Positions 17,551-26,915 of a stretch of DNA of 64,000 bases are shown piece by piece. The translations under genes and the position numbers were made by a program. Numbering within the stretch: the first letter of the stretch is position 1; every line of letters begins with the position of its first letter. Origin of the DNA: Acidobacteriota bacterium (GTDB lineage Bacteria; Acidobacteriota; UBA6911); the NCBI GenBank assembly GCA_012729555.1, contig JAAYCX010000075.1, positions 1-64,000 on the forward strand, in the 5' to 3' direction. The notes beneath the pieces were generated by a model. That model was not told the origin of the DNA. It saw only the letters and a list, made by a program, of their open reading frames with translations, and did not search any database.

Positions 17551-18188
17551 TTGAAGCCGCTGCTTTTGAGCCGGAGCTGCATGGCGGCCGCCTCGGCCCG
17601 GGTCCCGAACCTCCCGACCTTGACCAGGTAGAACCCATCGGGGGAATCGGGGACCTCGATCCTGCCGGTGAACCCCTTCTCCCGGAGGCTGCGCCCGGCG
17701 CTCTCCGCTTCGCGCCGCGCCCGGAACGCCCCTACCTGCACCGAATAGGTGACCCCGTCGGAGGCCGCCCGGGCCTGCGGCCGCCGGGCGGGCGGGGAGG
17801 CCGGGGCCGCCTGCCTGGGCGCCGCTTCAGCTTTCGGCTCCGGCTCGGCCTTCCCCGCGGGCCCGGGGGCGGGGTCCAGCCTGGGGGCGATCGAGGGATC
17901 CCCCTCGCGCCGGTTCACGCTGCGGTACCATTCGAGGTCGCTCTCGGCGATCTCCTCTTTCGGCCCGGCGGCCGCGGATTCCCCCGGCGTTCCGGCCGTC
18001 GGCGCCGGGCTTCCGGGCGCCGTTTCGAGCGCCGTCTGCATCCCGTCCTGGAACCCCTGCCGCCGCCCCTCCATGAAGCCCAGGACGAAGAAGGCGCCGC
18101 AGATGGCGATCAGCACGGCAAAAGCGATGATGAGTTTTCGATTATCGAGCACCAGTTCGTGTCCGGCCTCAGGTTCGCGATCCGTCAT
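17529..18188 (-). CDS. SPOR-domain membrane protein
   Basis: 219 aa. A short cytosolic tail, one TM segment at about 16-33 (LIIAFAVLIAICGAFFVLG), a long Ala/Pro/Glu linker, and a C-terminal SPOR domain (about 140-217; YSVQVGAFRARREAE, then FYLVKVGRFGTRAEA). SPOR domains bind denuded septal peptidoglycan, so the protein probably acts at division sites. It lies six bases downstream of the slipin gene. Confidence 0.85.
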   Translation of the reverse strand: MTDREPEAGHELVLDNRKLIIAFAVLIAICGAFFVLGFMEGRRQGFQDGMQTALETAPGSPAPTAGTPGESAAAGPKEEIAESDLEWYRSVNRREGDPSIAPRLDPAPGPAGKAEPEPKAEAAPRQAAPASPPARRPQARAASDGVTYSVQVGAFRARREAESAGRSLREKGFTGRIEVPDSPDGFYLVKVGRFGTRAEAAAMQLRLKSSGFKCFIKAN

Positions 18189-18194
18189 GAAGAT

Positions 18195-18950
18195 TTACCC
18201 CTGTTTCCTGGGTTCCATCCAGGCCTTGATCATGTCGATGGGCACGGGAAAGACCACGGTGGTGTTCTTCTCCGTGCCGATTTCGGTCAACGTCTGCAGG
18301 TAGCGGAGCTGCAGGGCCACCGGTTCCCGGTTGATGATGCCCGCCGCCTCCGCCAGTTTCGCCGACGCCTGGAACTCGCCGTCGGCGTGAATGATCTTAG
18401 CACGTTTTTCCCGTTCCGCCTCGGCCTGCTTCGCCATAGCTCTTTGCATCTCCTGCGGCAGGTCGACCTGCTTGACCTCCACCAGGCTCACCTTGATCCC
18501 CCAGATGTCCGTATGCCGGTCGAGAATCTCCTGCAGCCGGACGTTGAGCATCTCCCGGTGGCTCAGCAGGTCGTCCAGGTCGACCTCGCCGAGCACCGAG
18601 CGGAGCGTCGTCTGCGCCAGCTGCGAGGTCGCGTAGAGATAGTCCTCCACCTCCACGATCGCCCGCGGGGCGTTCATCACGCGGAAATAGACGATGGCGT
18701 TGACCTTGACCGAGACGTTGTCGCGCGTGATGGTGTCCTGCGGGGGGACGTCGAGGGTGACGGTCCGCAGGCTCACCCGCACCATCCGGTAGACGGGCCA
18801 GAAAATGAAGACGATGCCCGGCCCCATCGCCTTGGGGACCAGCCGTCCCAGGCGGAAGGCCACCCCGCGCTCGTACTCCTTCAGAATATGGATCGTGCTC
18901 CAGAGGTACAAGAGCACGATGATGAGGCCCAACATCCACATCGATCCCAT
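18195..18950 (-). CDS. Slipin / stomatin-like SPFH membrane protein
   Basis: 251 aa. An N-terminal hairpin-type membrane anchor (about 5-22), then the SPFH (band 7) domain beginning at [14 protein letters not shown], and a coiled-coil rich in Ala/Glu ([17 protein letters not shown]). It follows directly downstream of a full-length NfeD protease, the well-known slipin-NfeD partnership in which NfeD cleaves or anchors the slipin in membrane microdomains. Confidence 0.92.
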   Translation of the reverse strand: MGSMWMLGLIIVLLYLWSTIHILKEYERGVAFRLGRLVPKAMGPGIVFIFWPVYRMVRVSLRTVTLDVPPQDTITRDNVSVKVNAIVYFRVMNAPRAIVEVEDYLYATSQLAQTTLRSVLGEVDLDDLLSHREMLNVRLQEILDRHTDIWGIKVSLVEVKQVDLPQEMQRAMAKQAEAEREKRAKIIHADGEFQASAKLAEAAGIINREPVALQLRYLQTLTEIGTEKNTTVVFPVPIDMIKAWMEPRKQG

Positions 18951-18977
18951 AACGCCCTCCCTTAGGACTCCAGACGG

Positions 18978-20282
18978 TCAGTCACCCCCGTCGGTCGTTT
19001 CCTCCACCGTCAGGGTGAGGTGGTCCACCCCGACGACACGCACCCGCTTCCCCGCCGCGATGGGGGCCTCCGCGCGCGCGGCCCAGTACTCCCCCCGCAC
19101 CAGGACCCGGCCGGCGGCCCCGATGGCGGTGTCGGCCACCCCCTCGAGCCCCACCATCCCCTCGTCCCCGGTGGCCGCCCGCTGGCCCAGGGACCGGATC
19201 AGCGCGACCAGGAGGATGAGCGAGATCACCGCGAAGGGGAGGGCCAGGGCGAGGGCCGTGTAGAGGCCGATCCGGACCGCCGGGTCCGGGGAATCGATAA
19301 GCATCATCATACCCATGACCATCGACACGATCCCCCCGATCCCCAGCACCCCGAAACCGCCGACCTTGACCTCGGCGACGAGCAGCCCGACCGCCAGCAG
19401 GAGGAGGAGCACGCCGACATGGTTGATCGGCAGGAGCGAGAGCCCCAGGACCGCCAGGAGCACGCAGATCCCGCCGACGACGCCGGGGACGATGAAACCG
19501 GGGTTGGAAAATTCGAAATAGAGGAGGATCACCCCCACGAGCCCCAGGAGGAGCGCCAGGTTCGGCTGCGACACGGCCGCGAGCGCCCGCTCGCGCCACG
19601 TCATCTCGTAGCGCACCACCGCGGCGCCCGCCGTGGCGAGGATCCGCTCCTCCCCCGAGAACATCCGCACGCGGCGCCCCTCGAGGGCCCCGAGGAGTTC
19701 CGCCTCGCTCCCAGCCACCAGGTCGATGAGCCCCGCCGCCAGCGCCTCCGCCTCCGTGAACGACTTGCTCTCGGTCACCCCCTTTTCCGCCTCCTCCGGG
19801 CTGCGCCCCCGCCGCGTCACGATGCTGCGCAGGTAGGCGGTGGCGTTGCTGGTGACCTTGTCGGACAGCGTCTTCCCCGCCTCCCCGCCGTCGACCGGGA
19901 AGCCCCCGACGGCCAGGAGCGGGTGGGCGGCCCCGGTCGCGCTCCCCGGCGCCATGGCGGCCACGTCCGCGGCGAGCAGGATGAAGAACCCGGCCGAGGC
20001 CGCCTTCGCCCCCCCCGGCCCCACCCAGACGACGACGGGGACGCGGCTTCGCAGCATGCGCGCGATGATGGCCTCCATGGAGGCGCCGAACCCGCCGGGG
20101 GTGTCGAGCCGCAGGAGCACGAGAGCGGCCCCCTCCGATTCCGCCCGCTCGATGCCGCGCACCACGAACTCGGCCGTGACCGGGTCGATGGCGCCCGCGA
20201 CCTCGATGCGGGCCACCGGGTCCGCCGCCGGGGCGGCCGGGACAGAGAGGAGAAACATCACCGCGCAGAGGATGCTTTTCAT
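18978..20282 (-). CDS. NfeD family membrane-bound serine protease (full-length, NfeD1b)
   Basis: 434 aa from ATG 20282, chosen because a signal peptide (MKSILCAVMFLLSVPAAPA) starts there. A ClpP-class protease domain follows with nucleophile Ser97 (AASAGFF) and a downstream Lys in SDKVTSNATAYL. Four to five TM segments lie between about 225 and 340, and a C-terminal OB-fold NfeD domain ends the protein. The partner slipin gene is 27 bases downstream. Catalytic residues are intact, so a working protease is expected. Confidence 0.9.
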   Translation of the reverse strand: MKSILCAVMFLLSVPAAPAADPVARIEVAGAIDPVTAEFVVRGIERAESEGAALVLLRLDTPGGFGASMEAIIARMLRSRVPVVVWVGPGGAKAASAGFFILLAADVAAMAPGSATGAAHPLLAVGGFPVDGGEAGKTLSDKVTSNATAYLRSIVTRRGRSPEEAEKGVTESKSFTEAEALAAGLIDLVAGSEAELLGALEGRRVRMFSGEERILATAGAAVVRYEMTWRERALAAVSQPNLALLLGLVGVILLYFEFSNPGFIVPGVVGGICVLLAVLGLSLLPINHVGVLLLLLAVGLLVAEVKVGGFGVLGIGGIVSMVMGMMMLIDSPDPAVRIGLYTALALALPFAVISLILLVALIRSLGQRAATGDEGMVGLEGVADTAIGAAGRVLVRGEYWAARAEAPIAAGKRVRVVGVDHLTLTVEETTDGGD

Positions 20283-20304
20283 ATCGGGAACGACCTTTGT
20301 TCCT

Positions 20305-20313
20305 ATCATAGCA
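20305..20313 (-). promoter_or_regulatory. Candidate extended -10 promoter for nfeD-slipin
   Basis: The minus strand reads TGCTATGAT, an extended -10. Transcription would start near 20298, about 16 bases before the ATG. The identical nonamer lies before lipA, which supports it as a genuine promoter element of this genome. Confidence 0.45.
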
Positions 20314-20324
20314 CAGCGACGGGT

Positions 20325-21185
20325 TCAGCGCCCCGCGAACGCTTCGTGCGCCTGGTAGGAGGAGCGGACCAGCGGGCCGGAGGCGACGTGGCGGAAGCCG
20401 ATCGAGAGGGCGTGTTCCCGGAGCCGGGCGAACTCGCGCGGCGGGACGAAGCGCTCCACCGGGAGCGAGGCGCGCGTGGGCTGCAGGTACTGCCCGAGGG
20501 TGAGGAAATCGACCGCGGCCCCCCGCAGGTCCGCGAGCACGGCGCGCACCTCCGCGTCCGTTTCCCCGAGCCCCAGCATCAGGCTCGACTTCGTCCTCAT
20601 CCCGGTCCCCAGGGCCCTGGCGCGGCGGAGCAGCTGGAGCGAGCGCTCGTAGCGCGCCCCGGGCCTCGCGAGCGGGTAGAGGCGCGGCACCGTCTCCACG
20701 TTGTGCCCGAGCACGTCCGGGGCGGCCGCGACCACCGTCTCGAGCGCCCCGGGGTCCCCGCCGAAATCGGGAATGAGGACCTCGATCCGGATCGGCCCGG
20801 CCGTGGTGCGGACCCGCCGGATCGTCTCGGCGAAGATCGAGGCGCCGCCGTCGGGGAGGTCGTCCCGGTCGACCGAGGTGACGACCACGTACCGCAGCCG
20901 CAGCTTTTCGACCGCCACCGCCACCCGCCGCGGCTCGTCCGGGTCGGGCGCGAGCGGCCTGCCGCTCGCGACGGCGCAGAAACGGCACCCGCGCGTGCAC
21001 ACGTCCCCCAGGATCATGAAGGTGGCGGTGCCGGCGCCCCAGCATTCCCCGATATTGGGGCAGCGGGCGTCCTGGCAGACGGTGTGCAGCCGTTCCCCCT
21101 CGACCAGCTTCCTGAGCCTGACATACCCCTCGCCGGAGGGGAGTCTCACCTTGAGCCATGCCGGGCGCGGGCCTCGATGTTTCAT
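20325..21185 (-). CDS. lipA: Lipoyl synthase
   Basis: 286 aa from ATG 21185 (the frame is open to 21200, but GGGGG spacing favours the inner ATG). The auxiliary cluster motif CX4CX5C is at Cys37, Cys42, Cys48 and the radical SAM CX3CX2C at Cys63, Cys67, Cys70 (CTRGCRFC). The C-terminal RSSYQA holds the Ser that ligates the auxiliary cluster. It inserts sulfur at C6 and C8 of octanoyl groups on 2-oxoacid dehydrogenase and glycine-cleavage proteins. No lipB gene lies beside it. Confidence 0.95.
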   Translation of the reverse strand: MKHRGPRPAWLKVRLPSGEGYVRLRKLVEGERLHTVCQDARCPNIGECWGAGTATFMILGDVCTRGCRFCAVASGRPLAPDPDEPRRVAVAVEKLRLRYVVVTSVDRDDLPDGGASIFAETIRRVRTTAGPIRIEVLIPDFGGDPGALETVVAAAPDVLGHNVETVPRLYPLARPGARYERSLQLLRRARALGTGMRTKSSLMLGLGETDAEVRAVLADLRGAAVDFLTLGQYLQPTRASLPVERFVPPREFARLREHALSIGFRHVASGPLVRSSYQAHEAFAGR

Positions 21186-21195
21186 ACGTGCCCCC

Positions 21196-21204
21196 ATCAT
21201 AGCA
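21196..21204 (-). promoter_or_regulatory. Candidate extended -10 promoter for lipA
   Basis: The minus strand reads TGCTATGAT. The predicted start near 21189 is only about four bases before the ATG at 21185, so the transcript would be almost leaderless and the GGGGG upstream of the ATG would not be in the mRNA. Confidence 0.4.
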
Positions 21205-21260
21205 CAAAGAACCGCTTGAGGCTGGGATCCCTTCTCCCGGCGCGGTATACTGTATCGTTT

Positions 21261-24200
21261 ATGTCTCTACTCGACCGGATCGGCCGGCGCGTAAGCCGGA
21301 ACGCGAAGCTGCGGGGGCGGGAGGTCTTCGACCGCGGGGGGGTCCGAATCCTCTTCGCGGACGAGGAGTTCGTCTCCGCGCAGGTGGCGGCGGACCCCCC
21401 CTCGACCGTGGACCTGGAAAACGAGCTCGGGGAGCTGGTCTATTCCTGCGACTGCGCCCGCTTCGAGAACACTCTCGCGGTGTGCGAGCACGTCTGGGCC
21501 GCCCTGCTCGAACTCGAGCGGCGGAACCATTTCGAGCAATGGGCCCCCTCCTTCCCCCGCGCCCTGGCCCCGGCCGCCTTCGACGGCGAGGGGTTCGACC
21601 CGGACGGGGAGGAGGACGAGGATTTCGACGACGCGGACCTCGACCGTTTCGAAGACGCGGCCCCGGCCGGCGGAGCCTTCCCGGAGGGAGCCGCCCGGGT
21701 CGGGGAGCCGCCCGAGGACCCGGGGGACGAGGGGGGGAGGCGCGGCGCGGGGGAGTGGCGCCGCCTGCTCGAGGGGATGCGGCGCGCGGCCGCGCCCCAG
21801 GCGCCGGCCGCTTCCTGGCCCGAGGGGCGGCAGATCCTCTACGTCATCGAGCGCTCCAAGCGGCTGGCCCACGCCCCCCTGGTCATCCAGATCGAGGCGC
21901 GCGACCCCAAAAAGAACGGCGGATGGAAAAAGCCCCGGCCGCTCGAAGCGTTCCGCGACGGGGTCCCCGATTTCGGCCACCCCCTCGACCGGGACATCCT
22001 CGCGCGCCTCGTCGGGGTCAAACGCGACGCCTGGTATTTCGGCTCCTACCCGTCGAACCTCCGCTTCCAGCCCGCGGCGGCCGATCTCGCCCTCCTCCTC
22101 CCGCTCATTTCGGACACCGGCCGCCTTTTCCACCGCGCGGAGGAGGAGGAGCTGCGCCCCCTCAAATGGGACGGGGGGGAGAGCTGGACCTTCGAGGTGG
22201 AGGCGCGGCGGGCGCCCGGCGAGGAGCGCTACGAGATTGCGGGCGCCTTCTTCCGCGACGGCGAGCGCCTGCCGGCCGACGCCCCGGACCGCATCTTCGC
22301 CGAAGGGGTCCTGCTCCTTGACGAAACGCTGGCTCCCTGCACCGGCCCCCCCGAATGGGTCTCCTTCTTCCGGCGCGAGGGCCCGTTCTTCGTCCCCGCC
22401 GCCGAGGCGGACGCGTGGATCGAAACGATGATGGGGATCCGCACGGCCCCCCCCCTGCGCCTTCCCGCGGAGCTGCGCCTGGAGGAGGTGGCCCCCCCCT
22501 TGCGCCCGGTCGTGCGCATCCGCACCCGCAAGGAGCCCTGGGGCGCCCCCTACCTCGCGGCGGAACTCGAGTTCGGCTACCTCGACCGGACCGTCGCCGA
22601 CGGTGACGGCTCGACCTCCATCCCCGTGGTCCGGGAGCGCAGGCGCATCCTGCGCGACCCGGAGGGGGAGCGCGCCGCGCGCCTGCTCCTCGAGCAGGCG
22701 GGGTTCCGCCCCCGCCGGGGAGTGCGCGGCGCCACCGCCTGGTCGATCACCGAAAACCGCCTGGCCGGCGCCGTCCGGGACCTGGTCGGCGCCGGGTGGC
22801 ACGTGGAGGCCGACGGGAAGACGTTCCGCAGCCCCGGCGCGCTGACGCTCCGCGTGACCTCGGGCATCGACTGGTTCGAACTGCACGGGGCCGCCGACTT
22901 CGGCGGCAGCAGCGTCCCGATCCCCCGCCTGCTGGCCGCGCTCCGGCGCCGCCAGCGGGCGGTCCGGCTCGACGACGGCGGCTACGGCATGCTCCCGGAG
23001 GAGTGGGTGCAGAGATACCGCATCCTGGCGGGGCTGGGAAAGGAGGAGGGGGACCACGTGCGCTTCCGGACCCACCAGGTGGGGCTGCTCGACGCGCTGC
23101 TCGAGACCGGGCCCGAGGTGAGCTGCGACGCCCTCTTCGGCCACATCCGCGACGAAATGCGCCGCTTCGAGGGGATCCTCCCCGCCGACGCCCCGCCGGG
23201 GTTCCGGGGGGAGCTGCGGGAGTACCAGCGCGAGGGGCTCGGCTGGTTCCACTTTCTCGAGCGCTTCAACCTTGGGGGATGCCTGGCCGACGACATGGGG
23301 CTCGGCAAGACGATCCAGGTGCTGGCGCTGCTCGAGGAGCGCCGCACGCTCCGCGGGCCGGGGGGCGCCCCCTCGCTCGTGGTGATGCCGCGCTCGCTGG
23401 TCTTCAACTGGGTCGAGGAGGCGCGCCGCTTCACGCCCGGCCTGCGCGTGCTCGAGCACACCGGGAGCGACCGCGAACGAGACCCGGGACGCTTCGACGG
23501 CTACGACGCGGTCTTCACCACCTACGGGACGCTGCGGCGCGACGCCCCGCTGCTGCGCGAGAAGGAGTTCGACTACGTCATCCTCGACGAGGCCCAGGCG
23601 ATCAAGAACGCCTCGACCGCGTCGGCCAAGGCCGCGCGCCTGCTGCGCGCGCGCCGCCGCCTGGCCCTGAGCGGGACCCCGATCGAAAACCACCTGGGGG
23701 AGCTCTGGAGCCTGTTCGAGTTCCTCAACCCGGGGATGCTCGGCTCGGCCTCGGTCCTGCGCCTGGGCCGCGGGGCGGACCGGCTCGACGAGGAGACCCG
23801 GGCGCTCGTCGCCCGGGCGCTGCGCCCCCTCATCCTGCGCCGGACCAAGGCCCAGGTGGCGCGCGACCTGCCGGAGAAGGTGGAGCAGACCCTCTTCTGC
23901 CAGCTGGAGCCGGCGCAGCGCGCCCTGTACGACGAGCTGCGGGAGCACTACCGCCGCTCGCTCCTGGGCCGGATCCGGAGCGAGGGGATGGCCCGGTCGC
24001 AGATGCACATCCTGGAGGCGCTGCTGCGGCTGCGCCAGGCGGCGATCCACCCCGGCCTGGTCGACCCCGCCCGCGCCGCCGAGTCGAGCGCGAAGCTCGA
24101 CATGCTGGTGCCGCAGCTGGAGGAGGTGATCGACGAGGGGCACAAGGCCCTGGTCTTCTCGCAGTTCACCTCGATGCTGGCCATCCTGCGCCGGCGCCTG

Positions 24201-24593
24201 GACTCGGCCGGGATCGCCTACGAGTACCTCGACGGGCAGACGCGCGACCGCGCCCGCGCCGTGGAGCGCTTCCAGAACGACCCCGGCTGCCCCCTCTTCC
24301 TCATCAGCCTCAAGGCCGGGGGCCTCGGCCTGAACCTGACCGCGGCCGAGTACGTCTACCTCCTCGACCCCTGGTGGAACCCCGCCGTCGAGGCCCAGGC
24401 GGTCGACCGCACCCACCGGATCGGCCAGACCCGCTCGGTCTTCGCCTACCGCATCATCGCCCGCGACACGGTCGAGGAAAAGGTCCTGGCGCTGCAGGAG
24501 AGCAAGCGCGAGATCGCCGACGCCATCATCCGCGAGGACAACAGCCTCCTCGCCTCCCTCGACCCCGAGGACCTGGCCCTGCTGCTCGATTGA
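21261..24593 (+). CDS. SWIM zinc-finger SNF2-family DEAD-like helicase
   Basis: 1110 aa. An N-terminal SWIM zinc finger (CDC at 63-65, then CEH at 75-77) is followed by a long acidic linker and a bacterial SNF2-associated region. The two RecA-like lobes carry Walker A DDMGLGKT (about residue 680), DEAQ (about 775), SGTPIENHLGELWSL, and the C-lobe motif TKAQVARDLPEK through the arginine-finger DRTHRIGQTRSV. Such proteins translocate on duplex DNA and remodel protein-DNA complexes; the bacterial role is mostly unknown. The start was set where the SWIM-containing frame first has an ATG. TATACT (21246-21251) lies ten bases before it. Confidence 0.9.
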   Translation: MSLLDRIGRRVSRNAKLRGREVFDRGGVRILFADEEFVSAQVAADPPSTVDLENELGELVYSCDCARFENTLAVCEHVWAALLELERRNHFEQWAPSFPRALAPAAFDGEGFDPDGEEDEDFDDADLDRFEDAAPAGGAFPEGAARVGEPPEDPGDEGGRRGAGEWRRLLEGMRRAAAPQAPAASWPEGRQILYVIERSKRLAHAPLVIQIEARDPKKNGGWKKPRPLEAFRDGVPDFGHPLDRDILARLVGVKRDAWYFGSYPSNLRFQPAAADLALLLPLISDTGRLFHRAEEEELRPLKWDGGESWTFEVEARRAPGEERYEIAGAFFRDGERLPADAPDRIFAEGVLLLDETLAPCTGPPEWVSFFRREGPFFVPAAEADAWIETMMGIRTAPPLRLPAELRLEEVAPPLRPVVRIRTRKEPWGAPYLAAELEFGYLDRTVADGDGSTSIPVVRERRRILRDPEGERAARLLLEQAGFRPRRGVRGATAWSITENRLAGAVRDLVGAGWHVEADGKTFRSPGALTLRVTSGIDWFELHGAADFGGSSVPIPRLLAALRRRQRAVRLDDGGYGMLPEEWVQRYRILAGLGKEEGDHVRFRTHQVGLLDALLETGPEVSCDALFGHIRDEMRRFEGILPADAPPGFRGELREYQREGLGWFHFLERFNLGGCLADDMGLGKTIQVLALLEERRTLRGPGGAPSLVVMPRSLVFNWVEEARRFTPGLRVLEHTGSDRERDPGRFDGYDAVFTTYGTLRRDAPLLREKEFDYVILDEAQAIKNASTASAKAARLLRARRRLALSGTPIENHLGELWSLFEFLNPGMLGSASVLRLGRGADRLDEETRALVARALRPLILRRTKAQVARDLPEKVEQTLFCQLEPAQRALYDELREHYRRSLLGRIRSEGMARSQMHILEALLRLRQAAIHPGLVDPARAAESSAKLDMLVPQLEEVIDEGHKALVFSQFTSMLAILRRRLDSAGIAYEYLDGQTRDRARAVERFQNDPGCPLFLISLKAGGLGLNLTAAEYVYLLDPWWNPAVEAQAVDRTHRIGQTRSVFAYRIIARDTVEEKVLALQESKREIADAIIREDNSLLASLDPEDLALLLD

Positions 24594-24661
24594 ACATTCG
24601 AAATTAGTCTTGCCTCCGCCGGCCCGTCTGGTTTACATTCGGCCTCAACCAAGGAGGCCCC

Positions 24662-25681
24662 ATGATCCGTCACGGCATCATTCCCCCCTACCTCTTGCGA
24701 TCGATCGCGGTCAACGGCAGCCGGCGCCAGCAGGCGCTGGCGTGGGCCACCCTGACCGATTCGGAACAGATCCGGGGGGAGCGGCGCGCCCTCCCCCCCC
24801 TCACCCGGCTCGCCGTGGTCCCCGGGCGGCTGCGGCGCTCGGTCTACGACGCGCGCAACCGCTACGACCTTCCCGGCAGGCTCGTGCGCTCCGAGGGGAG
24901 CGCGGCGAGCGGCGACCCGCGGGTCAACGAGGCCTACAGCGGCGCCGGTGCCACCTACGAGATGTGGCGCAAGGTGTTCGAGCGCAACTCCGTCGACGAC
25001 CGGGGGATGCGGCTCGACGCCACCGTCCATTACGGGAAGGACTACGACAACGCCTTCTGGAACGGGCGGCAGATGGTCTACGGCGACGGCGACGGGGTGA
25101 TCTTCGGCCCCTTCACCCGGGCGCTCGACGTCATCGGCCACGAACTGGCCCACGGCATGGTGCAGTACGAGGCCGACCTGGTCTACCGGGGCCAGCCGGG
25201 CGCCCTGAACGAGTCGTTCGCCGACGTGTTCGGGATCCTGGTCAAACAGTACCGGCGCCGCCAGACGGCCGAAGAATCGGACTGGCTCATCGGCGTGGGC
25301 CTGTTCCGCCCCGGGGTGGGCGCCCGCGCGCTGCGCTCGATGAGGGAGCCGGGGACGGCCTACGACGACCCGGTACTGGGAAAGGATCCCCAGCCCGGGC
25401 ACATGAGGGACTACGTCGACACGAGCGAGGACAACGGCGGGGTGCACCTGAACTCGGGGATCCCCAATCGCGCCTTCTGCGAGCTGGCCCTGCGCCTCGG
25501 GGGGTACGCGTGGGAAAGGGCGGGGCAGATCTGGTACCGGACCCTCTGCGACAAGCTCCGCCCCAACTCCACCTTCCGGGAGGCCTGTTCCCGCTCCGTC
25601 ACCGCGGCGGGGGAACTCTACGGGCCGAACAGCCCGGAGCAAAAGGCAACGCGGGAGTCCTGGGCGGCGGTCGGCCTCTAA
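24662..25681 (+). CDS. Protealysin-like M4 metallopeptidase
   Basis: 339 aa. HELAH at 160-164 and Glu184 in NESFADVFG are the zinc ligands and base of the thermolysin family; the transition-state His is in GGVHLNSGIPN (about 268). There is no signal peptide and no long FTP/PepSY propeptide. Instead the first 50 residues resemble the short protealysin-type precursor with an IPPYLL motif (7-12). Protealysins act inside or are released from the cell and are often paired with the inhibitor emfourin. No emfourin-like gene is adjacent; the next gene is convergent and unrelated by eye. Confidence 0.9.
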   Translation: MIRHGIIPPYLLRSIAVNGSRRQQALAWATLTDSEQIRGERRALPPLTRLAVVPGRLRRSVYDARNRYDLPGRLVRSEGSAASGDPRVNEAYSGAGATYEMWRKVFERNSVDDRGMRLDATVHYGKDYDNAFWNGRQMVYGDGDGVIFGPFTRALDVIGHELAHGMVQYEADLVYRGQPGALNESFADVFGILVKQYRRRQTAEESDWLIGVGLFRPGVGARALRSMREPGTAYDDPVLGKDPQPGHMRDYVDTSEDNGGVHLNSGIPNRAFCELALRLGGYAWERAGQIWYRTLCDKLRPNSTFREACSRSVTAAGELYGPNSPEQKATRESWAAVGL

Positions 25682-26719
25682 TCAGGCCCGCAGCGGTTCG
25701 ATGAGCGCGCCCAGCCCGGCCGTGTCGAAGCAGGGGGCGACGAGGCGCGCCCCGGGCAGATCGGGCGGCTCGGCGGGGAGAGGGCCGATCACCACCACGC
25801 TCCCCCCGTCCTTGGGCTTCAGGTCCCAGAGGTGCTTGCGGACCAGGTCGAGCGCGAAGGAGTCCTCGAGTTCCCCGGCGGCCGCGAACTCGATCATCAC
25901 GTCGGGGCTCGTGCGGGTGCATTCGTAGATGTCGGCGAAGACGGGGATGCTCCCGGGCGATTCCATGAGCGACAGGAGGATCACCCGGCTGTCGAGGGTA
26001 TAGGAGGTGTCCCCCGTCTTCTTCCTGGGGCGCACCGCGGGCTTGTAGCGCACGCCGTAGCCGTCCACCTCGCGCGCCAGGGGCACCTTCACCGCGACCA
26101 GGCGCCCGGAGCCCCGCAGGCGCAGGACGAACTCCGGCAGCCGCATCGTCGGGTGGTGCGCCTGCCGGCCGAAGGCGATCTCCCTGAGCGGCGCGAGGAA
26201 GGGTTTCGAGTCCTCGTCGAGCTCCACCCCGAAGCCCTCTTCCGGGTCGAGCATCCTGATGATGGAGAGCGCGGCCCAGCGCTCGTAGCCGAGACGGTAG
26301 AGCTGCACGGCCGCCGCGCGGATGTCCTCCCCCGCCTGCGCCTCGAATTCCTCCCCGCTGAGCTTCCCCTGGAGCAGGTCGAACATCCGGTTGTAGAGGA
26401 CGCGGGCGAGCCCCTCGGCGGGATTTTCCAGGAAGGAGGCGAGGTCCACCGGCGCGTCGATCCGCTGGAGCCCCAAAAGGCCGGTCACTTCCCTTTCCAC
26501 TTCGGCCGTCCGCCGCGCCAGCGCCGCCGCGTCCACGGGAAGGGAGTCGAGGTGGGAGACGACGACGGCGCGGCGCGCCTCGTCGAAACGGCGGTAGAAC
26601 TCCCCGCGCACCTCCTGGGGGATCGAGACCTCGTTTCCGGCCAGGATGATTTCGGGGTGCGCGGCGATGTAGTCCGCGAGCGGGGCGAAGGTCCCTTTGA
26701 GCGTCTCGGTCAGTTCCAT
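25682..26719 (-). CDS. Conserved-looking cytosolic protein, unknown function
   Basis: 345 aa, no signal peptide or membrane segment. Mostly helical and acidic in the first 200 residues, then beta-rich segments (FVLRLRGSGRLVAVKVPLA, YTLDSRVILLSLMESPGS) and a Gly/Pro-rich end. I do not recognise it. It is convergent with the M4 protease, with the stops adjoining at 25681/25682, which is a tight but not obviously functional arrangement. Confidence 0.6.
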   Translation of the reverse strand: MELTETLKGTFAPLADYIAAHPEIILAGNEVSIPQEVRGEFYRRFDEARRAVVVSHLDSLPVDAAALARRTAEVEREVTGLLGLQRIDAPVDLASFLENPAEGLARVLYNRMFDLLQGKLSGEEFEAQAGEDIRAAAVQLYRLGYERWAALSIIRMLDPEEGFGVELDEDSKPFLAPLREIAFGRQAHHPTMRLPEFVLRLRGSGRLVAVKVPLAREVDGYGVRYKPAVRPRKKTGDTSYTLDSRVILLSLMESPGSIPVFADIYECTRTSPDVMIEFAAAGELEDSFALDLVRKHLWDLKPKDGGSVVVIGPLPAEPPDLPGARLVAPCFDTAGLGALIEPLRA

Positions 26720-26816
26720 GCTTTTCCTCCCTTTCCTCGGGCCGTGGCGGTCCGACCCGTGATCTTACCCCAAACCCGCCCGGCGGCGAAACCCCGCCCT
26801 ATCCGCCTCATCGAAG

Positions 26817-26845
26817 TTGCCAGGAAGGGCCCGACAGGTTACGAT
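26817..26845 (+). promoter_or_regulatory. Candidate sigma70 promoter for the Sel1 gene
   Basis: TTGCCA (26817-26822), a 17-base spacer, TACGAT (26840-26845). A start near 26852 gives a 60-base leader to the ATG at 26916. Confidence 0.4.
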
Positions 26846-26915
26846 ACTTGCGAAACCGGGCGGCGGTTACGCATCCGCCCGATTCCGGAAGATTCCGCCT
26901 GATTTTGGAGGACGC

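Noticed and set aside
21267-24416. 1049-aa reading frame antisense to the SNF2 helicase
   Set aside because: A GC-rich shadow frame: low-complexity Ala/Arg/Gly/Val composition, no domain, and fully overlapping a gene with clear helicase motifs.
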